Shown here piece by piece: positions 16,947-27,240 of a DNA stretch of 64,000 nucleotides. The notes under the pieces are model-generated. The model was not told the DNA's origin. It saw only the letters and a program-made list of their open reading frames with translations, and searched no databases. The translations under genes and the position numbers were made by a program. This DNA is from Sphingomonas sp. PP-CE-1G-424. GTDB lineage: Bacteria > Pseudomonadota > Alphaproteobacteria > Sphingomonadales > Sphingomonadaceae. Within the stretch, counting starts at the first letter, position 1. Every line of letters starts with the position of its first letter. The stretch spans positions 434,001 through 498,000 of the forward strand of contig NZ_SLXW01000002.1 in NCBI RefSeq assembly GCF_004341085.1. Direction: 5' to 3'.

Positions 16947-17830
16947 GCCGCGATCCTCTCGACCGGTGCAGCGGACATCTGGTCGGCGACCAGGTCGGCG
17001 TAGCGAGAGACCGTGCGGCGCTCGGCGAGCGTGCGCAGCGTGCGGTCGATGCTGGTCAGCAGCGATTCCTTGGTCACGTCGCCGGGATGGACCGCGACTC
17101 GCATCGTCGGCATCCAGTCGGGCATGACGCGCGCCGCGGCGGCGACCGCGAGCGAACTGGCGGTCCGCGCGCGCGTCCGGCTGGCCCAGGTCACGACCGG
17201 GCCGCGCGAGACGATCGCGCCGGTGGCAGGCTGCCATACGCGGAAATGATCTTCGGCCAGCGCGAAGTCGCAGGCCTTCAGCGCGGCATGCGCGCCCGGT
17301 CCGTAGAGCCAGGCCGGCGCGATGAAGCCCGCGACCGACCGACCGATCGCCTGCTCGACCATGTCGCGACCGGCGCGCATCCGGTGTTCGGCTTCGACCG
17401 CGTCGAGCCCGAGGAACTCGCCTTCGCCAGCGGTCATGTAGCGCGCCTTCAGAGCAGTGGCCGCATTGCGGTGATCGCTCGCGTCGCGGTGGAACCAGCC
17501 GTGCAGGAACATCTCGACGCCGGCATCGGACCATGCGCGCAGCCGCCGCTCGAACGCCGGGGCATGATCGAGCCGCGCGGCGCCCCAGTGATCGGGGACC
17601 ACCAGCATCGCGAACTTCGGACCGCCCAGGATCGCATCGATCCGTTCGGCGAGCAGGTCGATCGGCGCGGCGAAGGCGGGCGAGACGTCGTGGATCGACA
17701 CGACGAGGCGTCGCTGCGCCGCCGATTTGCGTGCCATCGACTTGGCGTCGGACGCTGGAGGACGCTGCCCCCCGCTGTGGTCGCCCCCGCTCTCGCTCTG
17801 GTCGCCCCCGCTCTGGTCGAATGTCGCCAT
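16943..17830 (-). CDS. DUF2334-type polysaccharide deacetylase family protein
   Basis: About 295 residues. The metal-binding NodB-like motifs of the DUF2334 family are present: VSIHDVSPAF (Asp), FLHGWFH (His pair) and GFIAPAWLYG. It likely removes an N-acetyl group from an amino sugar on a glycan or glycolipid. The N-terminus contains a 15-base minisatellite repeated about three times (17767-17820) that encodes a Gly/Asp/Ser-rich tract, so the true start may be the ATG at 17740 (MARKSAAQRRL) and not 17830. It is coupled to the glycosyltransferase by an ATGA overlap. Confidence 0.75.
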   Translation of the reverse strand: MATFDQSGGDQSESGGDHSGGQRPPASDAKSMARKSAAQRRLVVSIHDVSPAFAAPIDLLAERIDAILGGPKFAMLVVPDHWGAARLDHAPAFERRLRAWSDAGVEMFLHGWFHRDASDHRNAATALKARYMTAGEGEFLGLDAVEAEHRMRAGRDMVEQAIGRSVAGFIAPAWLYGPGAHAALKACDFALAEDHFRVWQPATGAIVSRGPVVTWASRTRARTASSLAVAAAARVMPDWMPTMRVAVHPGDVTKESLLTSIDRTLRTLAERRTVSRYADLVADQMSAAPVERIAA

Positions 17831-18074
17831 GGTCTTGCCTTCATACGTCGCGCACTGATGACGGGACGGCGCCGCCTCGATGCTTCCGCAGTCCGCGCCG
17901 ATCCCTACCGGCAAATTATTTCACTGATGGGACGGGCATCGCTGCGGCTCGGCGTTGCTGGCGGCGTCCTGTGGGCATGACCCGATCCGGATCACTCGCT
18001 TCGGCGTCGCTTGGCACCACACGCCTCTGCCGCCCGCCGTTGGCCAGGTCCCGTTACTACCGGAGCAATGTCGC

Positions 18075-18998
18075 ATGACAGAGATGCCGCTGACGCTGAC
18101 GCGCGCACAGGTTTTTCCCGCCCTGACACCGACCGTCGTCCGCAAGGGCTTCGTCGGCCGCTGGCTCGCGCCGCTGTTGTCCGCCGCGATCCTGATCGGC
18201 GCGCTGTGGCAGCTGCGCAGCCTCGACGTGCCGGGCATCCTGCACATGGTGCCGATGTCGCCGCTGTTCTGGGCGATCTTCGCGCTGGGCTATCTGGTGA
18301 CGCCGTTCAGCGAATGGGTGATCTACCGGCGCCTCTGGCGATTGCCGGCGGGCGGCATTCTCGCGCTGCTGCGCAAGCGGATCAGCAACGAGATCATCCT
18401 CGGTTACTCGGGCGAACTGTATTTCTACGGCTGGGCGCGCAAGCACGCGACGATGGTCGGTACGCCGTTCGGCGCGATCAAGGACGTCGCGATCCTGTCC
18501 GCGGTCGTCGCCAACGTCTGCACGCTCGCGCTGGCGGCGGCGAGCTGGCACGCGCTCGCCGCGCTGCATCTCGGCACCAGCGCGAAGGTCATGATCGTGT
18601 CCGCGGCGAGCATGGCGATCCCGTCGCTCGTCACGCTGGTGCTGCGCAAGCGGCTGCTGACGCTGCCGCGCCCGGAACTGACCCGGATCGCGGTCATCCA
18701 TTTCCTGCGGATCGTCGCCACCACCGTGCTGGCTGCGTTGCTGTGGGCAGCCGTGATGCCCGCCGCGCCGCTCGCCTGGTGGCTCGCGCTGGCGACGTTG
18801 CGGATGCTCGTCTCGCGCCTGCCGCTGTTGCCGAACAAGGACATCGTGTTCGCTGGGCTGGTCGCGTTCACCGTCGGGCGGACCTCCGAAGTGACCGCGG
18901 TGCTGACCATGATCGCCGGGCTGTGGCTGGTCACGCATCTTCTGCTCGGCGCGGCGCTGACCGCGGTCGAACTCGCCACCATGGAGCGTAACAAGTGA
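18075..18998 (+). CDS. Polytopic inner-membrane protein of unknown function
   Basis: A 307-residue hydrophobic protein with about seven to eight predicted transmembrane segments, for example FWAIFALGYLVTPF, LALAAASWHALAAL and GLWLVTHLLLGAAL. It has a moderately conserved-looking loop ISNEIILGYSGELYFYGWAR. It loosely resembles flippase/synthase-like membrane proteins of glycolipid loci, but I cannot name the family. The start at 18075 has GGAG nine bases upstream; the frame is open earlier without a site. It overlaps the following DUF2141 gene by four bases (GTGA) and is divergent from the deacetylase/glycosyltransferase operon. Confidence 0.75.
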   Translation: MTEMPLTLTRAQVFPALTPTVVRKGFVGRWLAPLLSAAILIGALWQLRSLDVPGILHMVPMSPLFWAIFALGYLVTPFSEWVIYRRLWRLPAGGILALLRKRISNEIILGYSGELYFYGWARKHATMVGTPFGAIKDVAILSAVVANVCTLALAAASWHALAALHLGTSAKVMIVSAASMAIPSLVTLVLRKRLLTLPRPELTRIAVIHFLRIVATTVLAALLWAAVMPAAPLAWWLALATLRMLVSRLPLLPNKDIVFAGLVAFTVGRTSEVTAVLTMIAGLWLVTHLLLGAALTAVELATMERNK

Positions 18999-19504
18999 TC
19001 CTGTTCTCGATACTGGCGCTCGCCGCTACGGCTATTCCCTCGACCCCGAGGCTCGGCACCGTCGAGGCGCGCTGCCGACCCAACGAACCGGGGCCCGCGC
19101 TGATCGTCGACGTCGATGGCCTGAAGGACCGCGTCGGCGTGCTCCGCGCCGAACTCTACCCGGCGCGCGACGGCGATTTCCTTGCCGACGACAACGTCCT
19201 GATCGGCGCCGGCAAGACCTTCCGGCGGTCGGTGATCACCGTGCCCGCGACCGGCGTGGTGTCGCTCTGCCTGCGCGTGCCGGCACCGGGGACCTATGCT
19301 CTCAGCGTCGTCCATGCGCGCGACGGCGGCCACGGCTTCAGTCTGCTCCACGATGGTATCGGCTTTGCCAGCAACCCCAAGCTCGGCCATTCCAAGCCGC
19401 ATGCCGATCAGGCCAAGGTCGTGGTCCATGACGGCATCACCACCACGCACGTTGTCATGAACTATCGCAGCGGACTGTTCTCGTTCGCGCCGATCAAGCA
19501 ATAG
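18995..19504 (+). CDS. DUF2141-family secreted protein
   Basis: A 169-residue protein with a short signal-like start (MILFSILALAATAIP) and the DUF2141 pattern: LIVDVDGLKDRVGVLRAELY, VCLRVPAPGTYALSVVHARDG-type core and DGIGFASNPKLGHSKPHAD. DUF2141 proteins are small periplasmic or lipid-linked beta-sandwich proteins of unknown role. The GTG start is coupled to the membrane-protein gene (GTGA). The neighbouring glycosyltransferase operon suggests a shared envelope function (inference). Confidence 0.8.
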   Translation: MILFSILALAATAIPSTPRLGTVEARCRPNEPGPALIVDVDGLKDRVGVLRAELYPARDGDFLADDNVLIGAGKTFRRSVITVPATGVVSLCLRVPAPGTYALSVVHARDGGHGFSLLHDGIGFASNPKLGHSKPHADQAKVVVHDGITTTHVVMNYRSGLFSFAPIKQ

Positions 19505-19528
19505 CCGAGGAGGATCCGGGCCCGCGGA

Positions 19529-19990
19529 TCAGCGGGTCCTGTCCTTGACGGTTTCCATCGCCACGAAGGTCGACGTGCTCGCGACGTGCGGCAGGCTCGA
19601 GATCTTCTCGCCGAGCACCGCGCGGTAGCGGCGGATGTCGGCGGTGCGGACCTTCAGCAGATAATCGAAGCTGCTCGCGATCATGTGGCATTCCTCAACC
19701 TCGGGGATGCGGCGGACCGCGGCGTTGAACGCTTTCAGCGCCTGCTCGCGCGTGTCGTCGAGCTTCACCTCGGCGAACGCGACGTGATCGAGACCCATCT
19801 TCTCGGCATCGACGATGGCGCAGAAACCGCGGATCACGCCGCTTGCGATCAGTTTGCGCAGGCGAACCTGGCACGGCGTCTTCGACAGCCCGACGGCGGC
19901 CGCGAGGTCGGTGACCGACATGCGGCCGTCCTCCAGCAATGCGGCAACGATCTTGTGGTCGAAGCCATCCATTTCAACTGTTGCCGGCAT
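19529..19990 (-). CDS. Lrp/AsnC-family regulator, probable PutR
   Basis: A 153-residue feast/famine regulator: N-terminal helix-turn-helix (DHKIVAALLEDGRMSVTDLA, AVGLSKTPCQVRLRKL) and C-terminal RAM effector domain (VAFAEVKLDDTREQALKAF, VEECHMIASSFDYLLKVRT). The ATG at 19990 is preferred over an adjacent TTG. It is transcribed divergently from putA with about 107 bases between start codons. In alphaproteobacteria such neighbours activate putA in response to proline, so it is very likely the local proline regulator. Confidence 0.87.
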   Translation of the reverse strand: MPATVEMDGFDHKIVAALLEDGRMSVTDLAAAVGLSKTPCQVRLRKLIASGVIRGFCAIVDAEKMGLDHVAFAEVKLDDTREQALKAFNAAVRRIPEVEECHMIASSFDYLLKVRTADIRRYRAVLGEKISSLPHVASTSTFVAMETVKDRTR

Positions 19991-20097
19991 CAAATCACTC
20001 CGATCGGTCCGCGAATGGCGCGTACAAAAGCGATATAGCCCGCCGGATGCCGATACATAAGTCGGATCGACTTTTGGAAGCGATCTATGGCGGTGGA

Positions 20098-23000
20098 ATG
20101 ACCAGCCAGCCCTTCGCCGCCTTCGCCCCCGCTATCCGCGAGGCTACCCCGTTGCGATCGGCGATCACCGCCGCGTATCGGCTGGACGAGGCCGAGGCGC
20201 TCGCACCTTTGATCAAGTCCGCGACGCTCGACCCCGAGACGCACGCTGCGGTGCGCGAGACGGCGCGCGATCTGGTGACGCGGATGCGCGCCGAACATCG
20301 CGGTACCGGTGTCGAGGGGCTGGTGCAGGAATATTCGTTGTCGAGCCAGGAGGGCGTCGCGCTTATGTGCCTTGCCGAGGCGCTGCTGCGGATTCCGGAC
20401 GATGCGACGCGCGATGCGCTGATCCGCGACAAGATCGCCGGCGGCGACTGGACCGCGCATCTCGGCGGCGGCAAGTCGCTGTTCGTCAACGCCGCGACCT
20501 GGGGGTTGGTGGTCACCGGCAAGCTGGTCGGGAGCGCCGACGATCGCGGGCTCGGCGCGGCGTTGTCGCGGCTGGTCGCGCGGGTCGGCGAGCCGGTCAT
20601 CCGCCGCGGCGTCGATCTCGCGATGCGGATGATGGGCGAGCAGTTCGTCACCGGCGAGACGATCAAGCAGGCGCTCAAGCGCGCACGTGAACTCGAGGCC
20701 AAGGGTTTCGGCTACAGCTACGACATGCTCGGCGAAGCGGCGACGACCGCCGCCGATGCCGCGCGCTATTATGCCGATTACGAGACCGCGATCCACGCGA
20801 TCGGCAAAGCGTCGGCGGGGCGCGGTGTGTATGCGGGGCCGGGCATCTCGATCAAGCTGTCCGCCCTGCACCCGCGCTACGTCCGCGGGCAGGCGGCGCG
20901 TGTCATGGAGGAGTTGCTGCCGATGGTGGCGCGTCTCGCCGCGCTGGCGAAGCGCTACGACATCGGTTTCAACATCGATGCCGAGGAGGCCGACCGGCTC
21001 GAACTGTCGCTCGACCTGCTCGAGAGCCTCGCGCTCGATCCCGATCTGGCGGGCTGGAACGGGCTCGGGTTCGTCGTCCAGGGCTATGGCAAGCGGTGCC
21101 CGTTCGTGATCGACTGGATCGTCGATCTCGCGCGGCGATCGGAGCGGCGGATCATGGTCCGGCTGGTCAAGGGCGCGTATTGGGATGCCGAGATCAAGCG
21201 CGCGCAGGTCGATGGCCTCGCCGACTTCCCGGTCTACACGCGCAAGCTCCATACCGACATCGCGTACATCGCGTGCGCACGGAAACTGCTGGCCGCGCCG
21301 GATGCCGTCTTCCCGCAGTTCGCAACGCACAATGCGCAGACGCTGGCGACGATCTACCAGCTTGCCGGACCCGATTTCGCGATCGGCCAGTACGAGTTCC
21401 AGTGCCTGCACGGGATGGGCGAGCCGCTGTATCAACAGGTGGTCGGCAAGGATAAGCTCGACCGGCCGTGCCGGATCTACGCGCCGGTCGGCACGCATGA
21501 GACGTTGCTCGCGTATCTGGTTCGCCGGTTGCTCGAGAATGGCGCGAACTCGTCGTTCGTCAACCGGATCGCCGATCCTGCGATCTCGATCGACGCGATG
21601 ATCGCCGACCCCGTCGATATCGTGTCGGCGATGCCCAATCCCGGCGCGCGCCATGACGAGATCGCGCTGCCGGGCGGACTGTTCCCCGATCGGCGCAACT
21701 CGGACGGCATCGATCTCAGCGACGAGACTGCGTTGACGGCGCTGGGCGACGATCTACGGGAAAGCGCGGCGATCGCGTGGTATGCCGGTTCCGAGGCCAG
21801 CGGCGAGACGCGTGCGGTACTCAACCCGGCCAACCACCGCGACGTCGTCGGTCACGTTGCCGAAGTCGCCGTCGAGGACGCGCGCGCTGTCGTGGCGCGG
21901 GCGGCCGCGAGCATTTGGTCCGCAACGCCGGTGGCCGATCGCGCTGCGGCGCTCGATCGTGCAGCCGACGCGATGCAGGCGCGGATGCCGATCCTGATCG
22001 GTCTGGTGATCCGCGAGGCGGGCAAGTCGGCGGCCAACGCGATCGGCGAGGTTCGTGAGGCGATCGATTTCCTGCGCTATTATGCAAAGCAGGCGCGGAC
22101 TACGATGGGGCCCGCGCAGATAGCGCTGGGGCCGGTGGTGTGCATCAGCCCGTGGAATTTCCCGCTCGCGATTTTTGCGGGGCAGGTCGCCGCCGCGCTG
22201 GTCGCGGGCAATCCGGTGCTCGCCAAGCCTGCCGAGGAAACCCCGTTGATCGCTGCCGAAGCGGTGCGGTTGTTGCACGAGGCGGGGATCCCGGCGGATG
22301 CGTTGCACCTCGTTCCCGGCGACGGCGCGATCGGCGCGGCGCTGGTCGGTGCGCCCGAGACGGCTGCGGTGATGTTCACGGGGTCGACCGACGTAGCTCG
22401 GCTGATCCAGCGCCAGTTGGCGACGCGGCTGTCCGCCACCGGCGCGCCGATCCCGCTGATCGCAGAGACCGGTGGCCAGAACGCGATGATCGTCGATTCG
22501 TCGGCGCTCGCGGAACAGGTCGTGGCGGACGTGCTCGCCTCTGCTTTCGATAGCGCGGGACAGCGGTGCTCTGCACTGCGCATCCTGTGCCTGCAGGAGG
22601 AGGTTGCCGACCGGACGCTGGCGATGCTGAAGGGTGCGCTGCAGGAATTGCGGATCGGCCGTACCGACCGGCTGGCGATCGATATCGGTCCGGTCATCAC
22701 CGCCGAGGCGAAGACGGGGATCGAGTCGCATATCGCCCGGATGCGCGCGGCGGGGTACCGGGTCGACCAGCAGGAGCTGCCGGCCGAGTGCGCGCATGGT
22801 ACGTTCGTCGCGCCGACGATCATCGAGATCGGTCATATCGGCGACGTCGAACGCGAGGTGTTCGGGCCGGTGCTCCACGTCATCCGGTTCAAGCGCGATA
22901 AGCTCGACGCGCTGATCGATGCGATCAATGCGACTGGGTATGGGCTGACGTTCGGGCTGCACACGCGGCTCGACGGGACCGTCTCGGACATCACCGCGCG

Positions 23001-23700
23001 GGTGAAGGCGGGTAATATCTACGTCAATCGCAACGTCATCGGCGCGATCGTCGGCGTGCAGCCGTTCGGCGGGCGCGGGCTGTCGGGGACTGGTCCGAAG
23101 GCGGGCGGTCCGCTGTATCTCGGGCGGCTCGTGACCGAGGCCGCGAACGCGCAGATCGGGTCCGGTACGCCGATGCCGCTGCTCGACTCGTTCATCGCGT
23201 GGCTGGGGCAACGTGGCCATCGCGCCACCGCCACCGCCGCGCGTCTCTATCGCGACGGGTCGGCGCTGGGTGTCGAGACGCTGCTGCCGGGCCCGGTCGG
23301 CGAGCGCAACGTCTATGCATTGCATCCGCGCGGGCGTGTGCTGTTGAAGCCCGCCACGCCAGCGGGGTTGCTGGAGCAGATGGCGGTGGTGCTGGCGACG
23401 GGCAATCGCGCGCAGGTCGAGGGTATGGCGTTGCCCGAGGGGGTCCCTGCGGGGGTCGCTTCGGTGTTCGCAGATGACGGCGACGCGCCGTTCGCCGCGG
23501 TGCTGGTCGAGGGCGATGCGGCGGTGGTGGCGCAGATGGTCGAACGGGTAGCGGCGATGCCGGGGCCGATCGTTCTCGTCCATGCGGCCAAGCTTGGCGC
23601 GCCGCTCGCCTACACGCCCGACTGGCTGCTGGAGGAGGTATCGACCTCGATCAACACCACCGCTGCAGGGGGCAATGCGAGCTTAATGATGATCGGTTGA
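20098..23700 (+). CDS. putA: Bifunctional proline dehydrogenase / P5C dehydrogenase
   Basis: A 1200-residue enzyme that oxidises proline to glutamate. The FAD-dependent PRODH barrel shows GPGISIKLSALHPRY, RLVKGAYWDAEIKRA and YEFQCLHGMGEPLY. The NAD-dependent aldehyde dehydrogenase domain shows SPWNFPLAIFAGQVAAAL, FTGSTDVARLI, ETGGQNAMIVDSSAL and the catalytic Cys in AGQRCSALR. A C-terminal extension follows. No ribbon-helix-helix domain precedes PRODH, so it is not self-regulating; the divergent Lrp protein fits that. The ATG at 20098 has GGTGGA upstream; an in-frame ATG at 20047 would add 17 residues. Membrane-associated electrons go to ubiquinone. Confidence 0.95.
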   Translation: MTSQPFAAFAPAIREATPLRSAITAAYRLDEAEALAPLIKSATLDPETHAAVRETARDLVTRMRAEHRGTGVEGLVQEYSLSSQEGVALMCLAEALLRIPDDATRDALIRDKIAGGDWTAHLGGGKSLFVNAATWGLVVTGKLVGSADDRGLGAALSRLVARVGEPVIRRGVDLAMRMMGEQFVTGETIKQALKRARELEAKGFGYSYDMLGEAATTAADAARYYADYETAIHAIGKASAGRGVYAGPGISIKLSALHPRYVRGQAARVMEELLPMVARLAALAKRYDIGFNIDAEEADRLELSLDLLESLALDPDLAGWNGLGFVVQGYGKRCPFVIDWIVDLARRSERRIMVRLVKGAYWDAEIKRAQVDGLADFPVYTRKLHTDIAYIACARKLLAAPDAVFPQFATHNAQTLATIYQLAGPDFAIGQYEFQCLHGMGEPLYQQVVGKDKLDRPCRIYAPVGTHETLLAYLVRRLLENGANSSFVNRIADPAISIDAMIADPVDIVSAMPNPGARHDEIALPGGLFPDRRNSDGIDLSDETALTALGDDLRESAAIAWYAGSEASGETRAVLNPANHRDVVGHVAEVAVEDARAVVARAAASIWSATPVADRAAALDRAADAMQARMPILIGLVIREAGKSAANAIGEVREAIDFLRYYAKQARTTMGPAQIALGPVVCISPWNFPLAIFAGQVAAALVAGNPVLAKPAEETPLIAAEAVRLLHEAGIPADALHLVPGDGAIGAALVGAPETAAVMFTGSTDVARLIQRQLATRLSATGAPIPLIAETGGQNAMIVDSSALAEQVVADVLASAFDSAGQRCSALRILCLQEEVADRTLAMLKGALQELRIGRTDRLAIDIGPVITAEAKTGIESHIARMRAAGYRVDQQELPAECAHGTFVAPTIIEIGHIGDVEREVFGPVLHVIRFKRDKLDALIDAINATGYGLTFGLHTRLDGTVSDITARVKAGNIYVNRNVIGAIVGVQPFGGRGLSGTGPKAGGPLYLGRLVTEAANAQIGSGTPMPLLDSFIAWLGQRGHRATATAARLYRDGSALGVETLLPGPVGERNVYALHPRGRVLLKPATPAGLLEQMAVVLATGNRAQVEGMALPEGVPAGVASVFADDGDAPFAAVLVEGDAAVVAQMVERVAAMPGPIVLVHAAKLGAPLAYTPDWLLEEVSTSINTTAAGGNASLMMIG

Positions 23701-23779
23701 GGCGGCGGCCAGGGTAGGCCGGGCATGAAATTCATGCCGAAGACCGTATTAATTGTAAAAATGTCGCTCGAACACGCGA

Positions 23780-23930
23780 CCGACATATCCCTGCAACATA
23801 TCGGCGCGAAAGGGAGAGCGTCGCCGCTCCCTCTCCCCCTGTGGACGGCGACTTTGACCGGGTCCCCCCTGTCCCGGTCTTCTCCCTGAACTACGGGGCG
23901 ACCTTCACGGTCGCCCCGCCTTTTTGTTTT
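23780..23930 (+). ncRNA. Candidate small RNA with C-rich loops and strong terminator
   Basis: Downstream of putA, the plus strand can fold into three consecutive hairpins: AGGGAG with CTCCCT (23811-23816/23827-23832), GACCGGG with CCCGGTC (23856-23862/23873-23879, loop rich in C), and a 9-bp terminator stem. Single-stranded CTCCCCCT, TCCCCCCTGT and TTCTCCCTG segments could pair with ribosome-binding sites, as in several alphaproteobacterial regulatory RNAs. The 5' end is a guess, and a role as a long putA 3' UTR is the alternative. No coding frame fits. Confidence 0.45.
23895..23930 (+). terminator. Rho-independent terminator
   Basis: Perfect 9-bp stem GGGGCGACC (23895-23903) and GGTCGCCCC (23909-23917) with a five-base loop, followed by GCCTTTTTGTTTT. 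This is the clearest intrinsic terminator in the window. It ends putA transcription or the small RNA upstream. Confidence 0.85.
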
Positions 23931-23992
23931 CGGGAGCGCGCTGGGCTCGGCGCTAGACGCGCGACAATAACCTGAGATGTTTGAAGTCTATC

Positions 23993-24118
23993 GATCCTCC
24001 CCCGCCAGGGGGACGTGGCAGGCGCTTGCCTGACGGAGGGGGAGGTAAGGGGAACCTCTGTTCCGTGTCCTCCCCCTCCGTCGCCTTCGGCGCCACCTCC
24101 CCATGGCGGGGGAGGATC
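23993..24118. repeat. 126-bp imperfect inverted repeat (sphingomonad-type intergenic repeat)
   Basis: The element begins GATCCTCCCCCGCCAGGGGG and ends with the near-reverse complement GGCGGGGGAGGATC. Nested palindromes lie inside, including CCTCCCCCTCCG against CGGAGGGGGAGG. It lies between the terminator and the convergent acnA 3' end. The composition is that of GC-rich palindromic intergenic elements scattered in sphingomonad genomes. Only one copy of this family is in the window. Confidence 0.75.
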
Positions 24119-24129
24119 GTAGGGCAGTC

Positions 24130-26814
<2,685 letters not shown>

Positions 26815-27240
26815 AGGGGTCCTTCCCGTGGGCGTCGGGCCGCCGGGCGCCGAGGGGAAAGCAGCCATATAGGCCACGCGGGCGCGTCGGGGACCGAGCG
26901 AAAAATGCTGTTACCGGAGGGGCCTTAGCAAGGGGGAGCGCATCGGGGAAGGGCACGGGTGCCGCGCTGCAAGGTATTCGGTGATCGCGGTATGCGCGAT
27001 AGCGCTACCGGGCGTTAGCGGTCGCACGTGGCCATTTTGGTGCGCGCGTCCTGTCGGACCAGCCGAGACCACCGCGACGACGGTCGATCGGCCTGTGGCA
27101 TATTTAACGCGTTTGTTACGAATAATTACAAAGGTGTGAAACTCGACGGATCATCGATTGCGTTCGCAAAATGGTCTGCATAGCTTCCCTTCATGGTGCA
27201 CGTTTCCGAAAATGGACGGCACGAACAGGGGGTTATACAG
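26815..27240. other. Divergent promoter region between acnA and autotransporter
   Basis: This 426-base gap lies between two divergent genes. It becomes AT-richer from about 27100 (GCATATTTAACGCGTTTG and AATAATTACAAAGG), which is where a promoter for the autotransporter gene is likely. I see no gene in it and no convincing single operator. Confidence 0.4.

Noticed and set aside
19990..23583. Long minus-strand open frames opposite putA
   Set aside because: The plus-strand PutA is unambiguous over the whole region; the antisense frames show only compositional openness.
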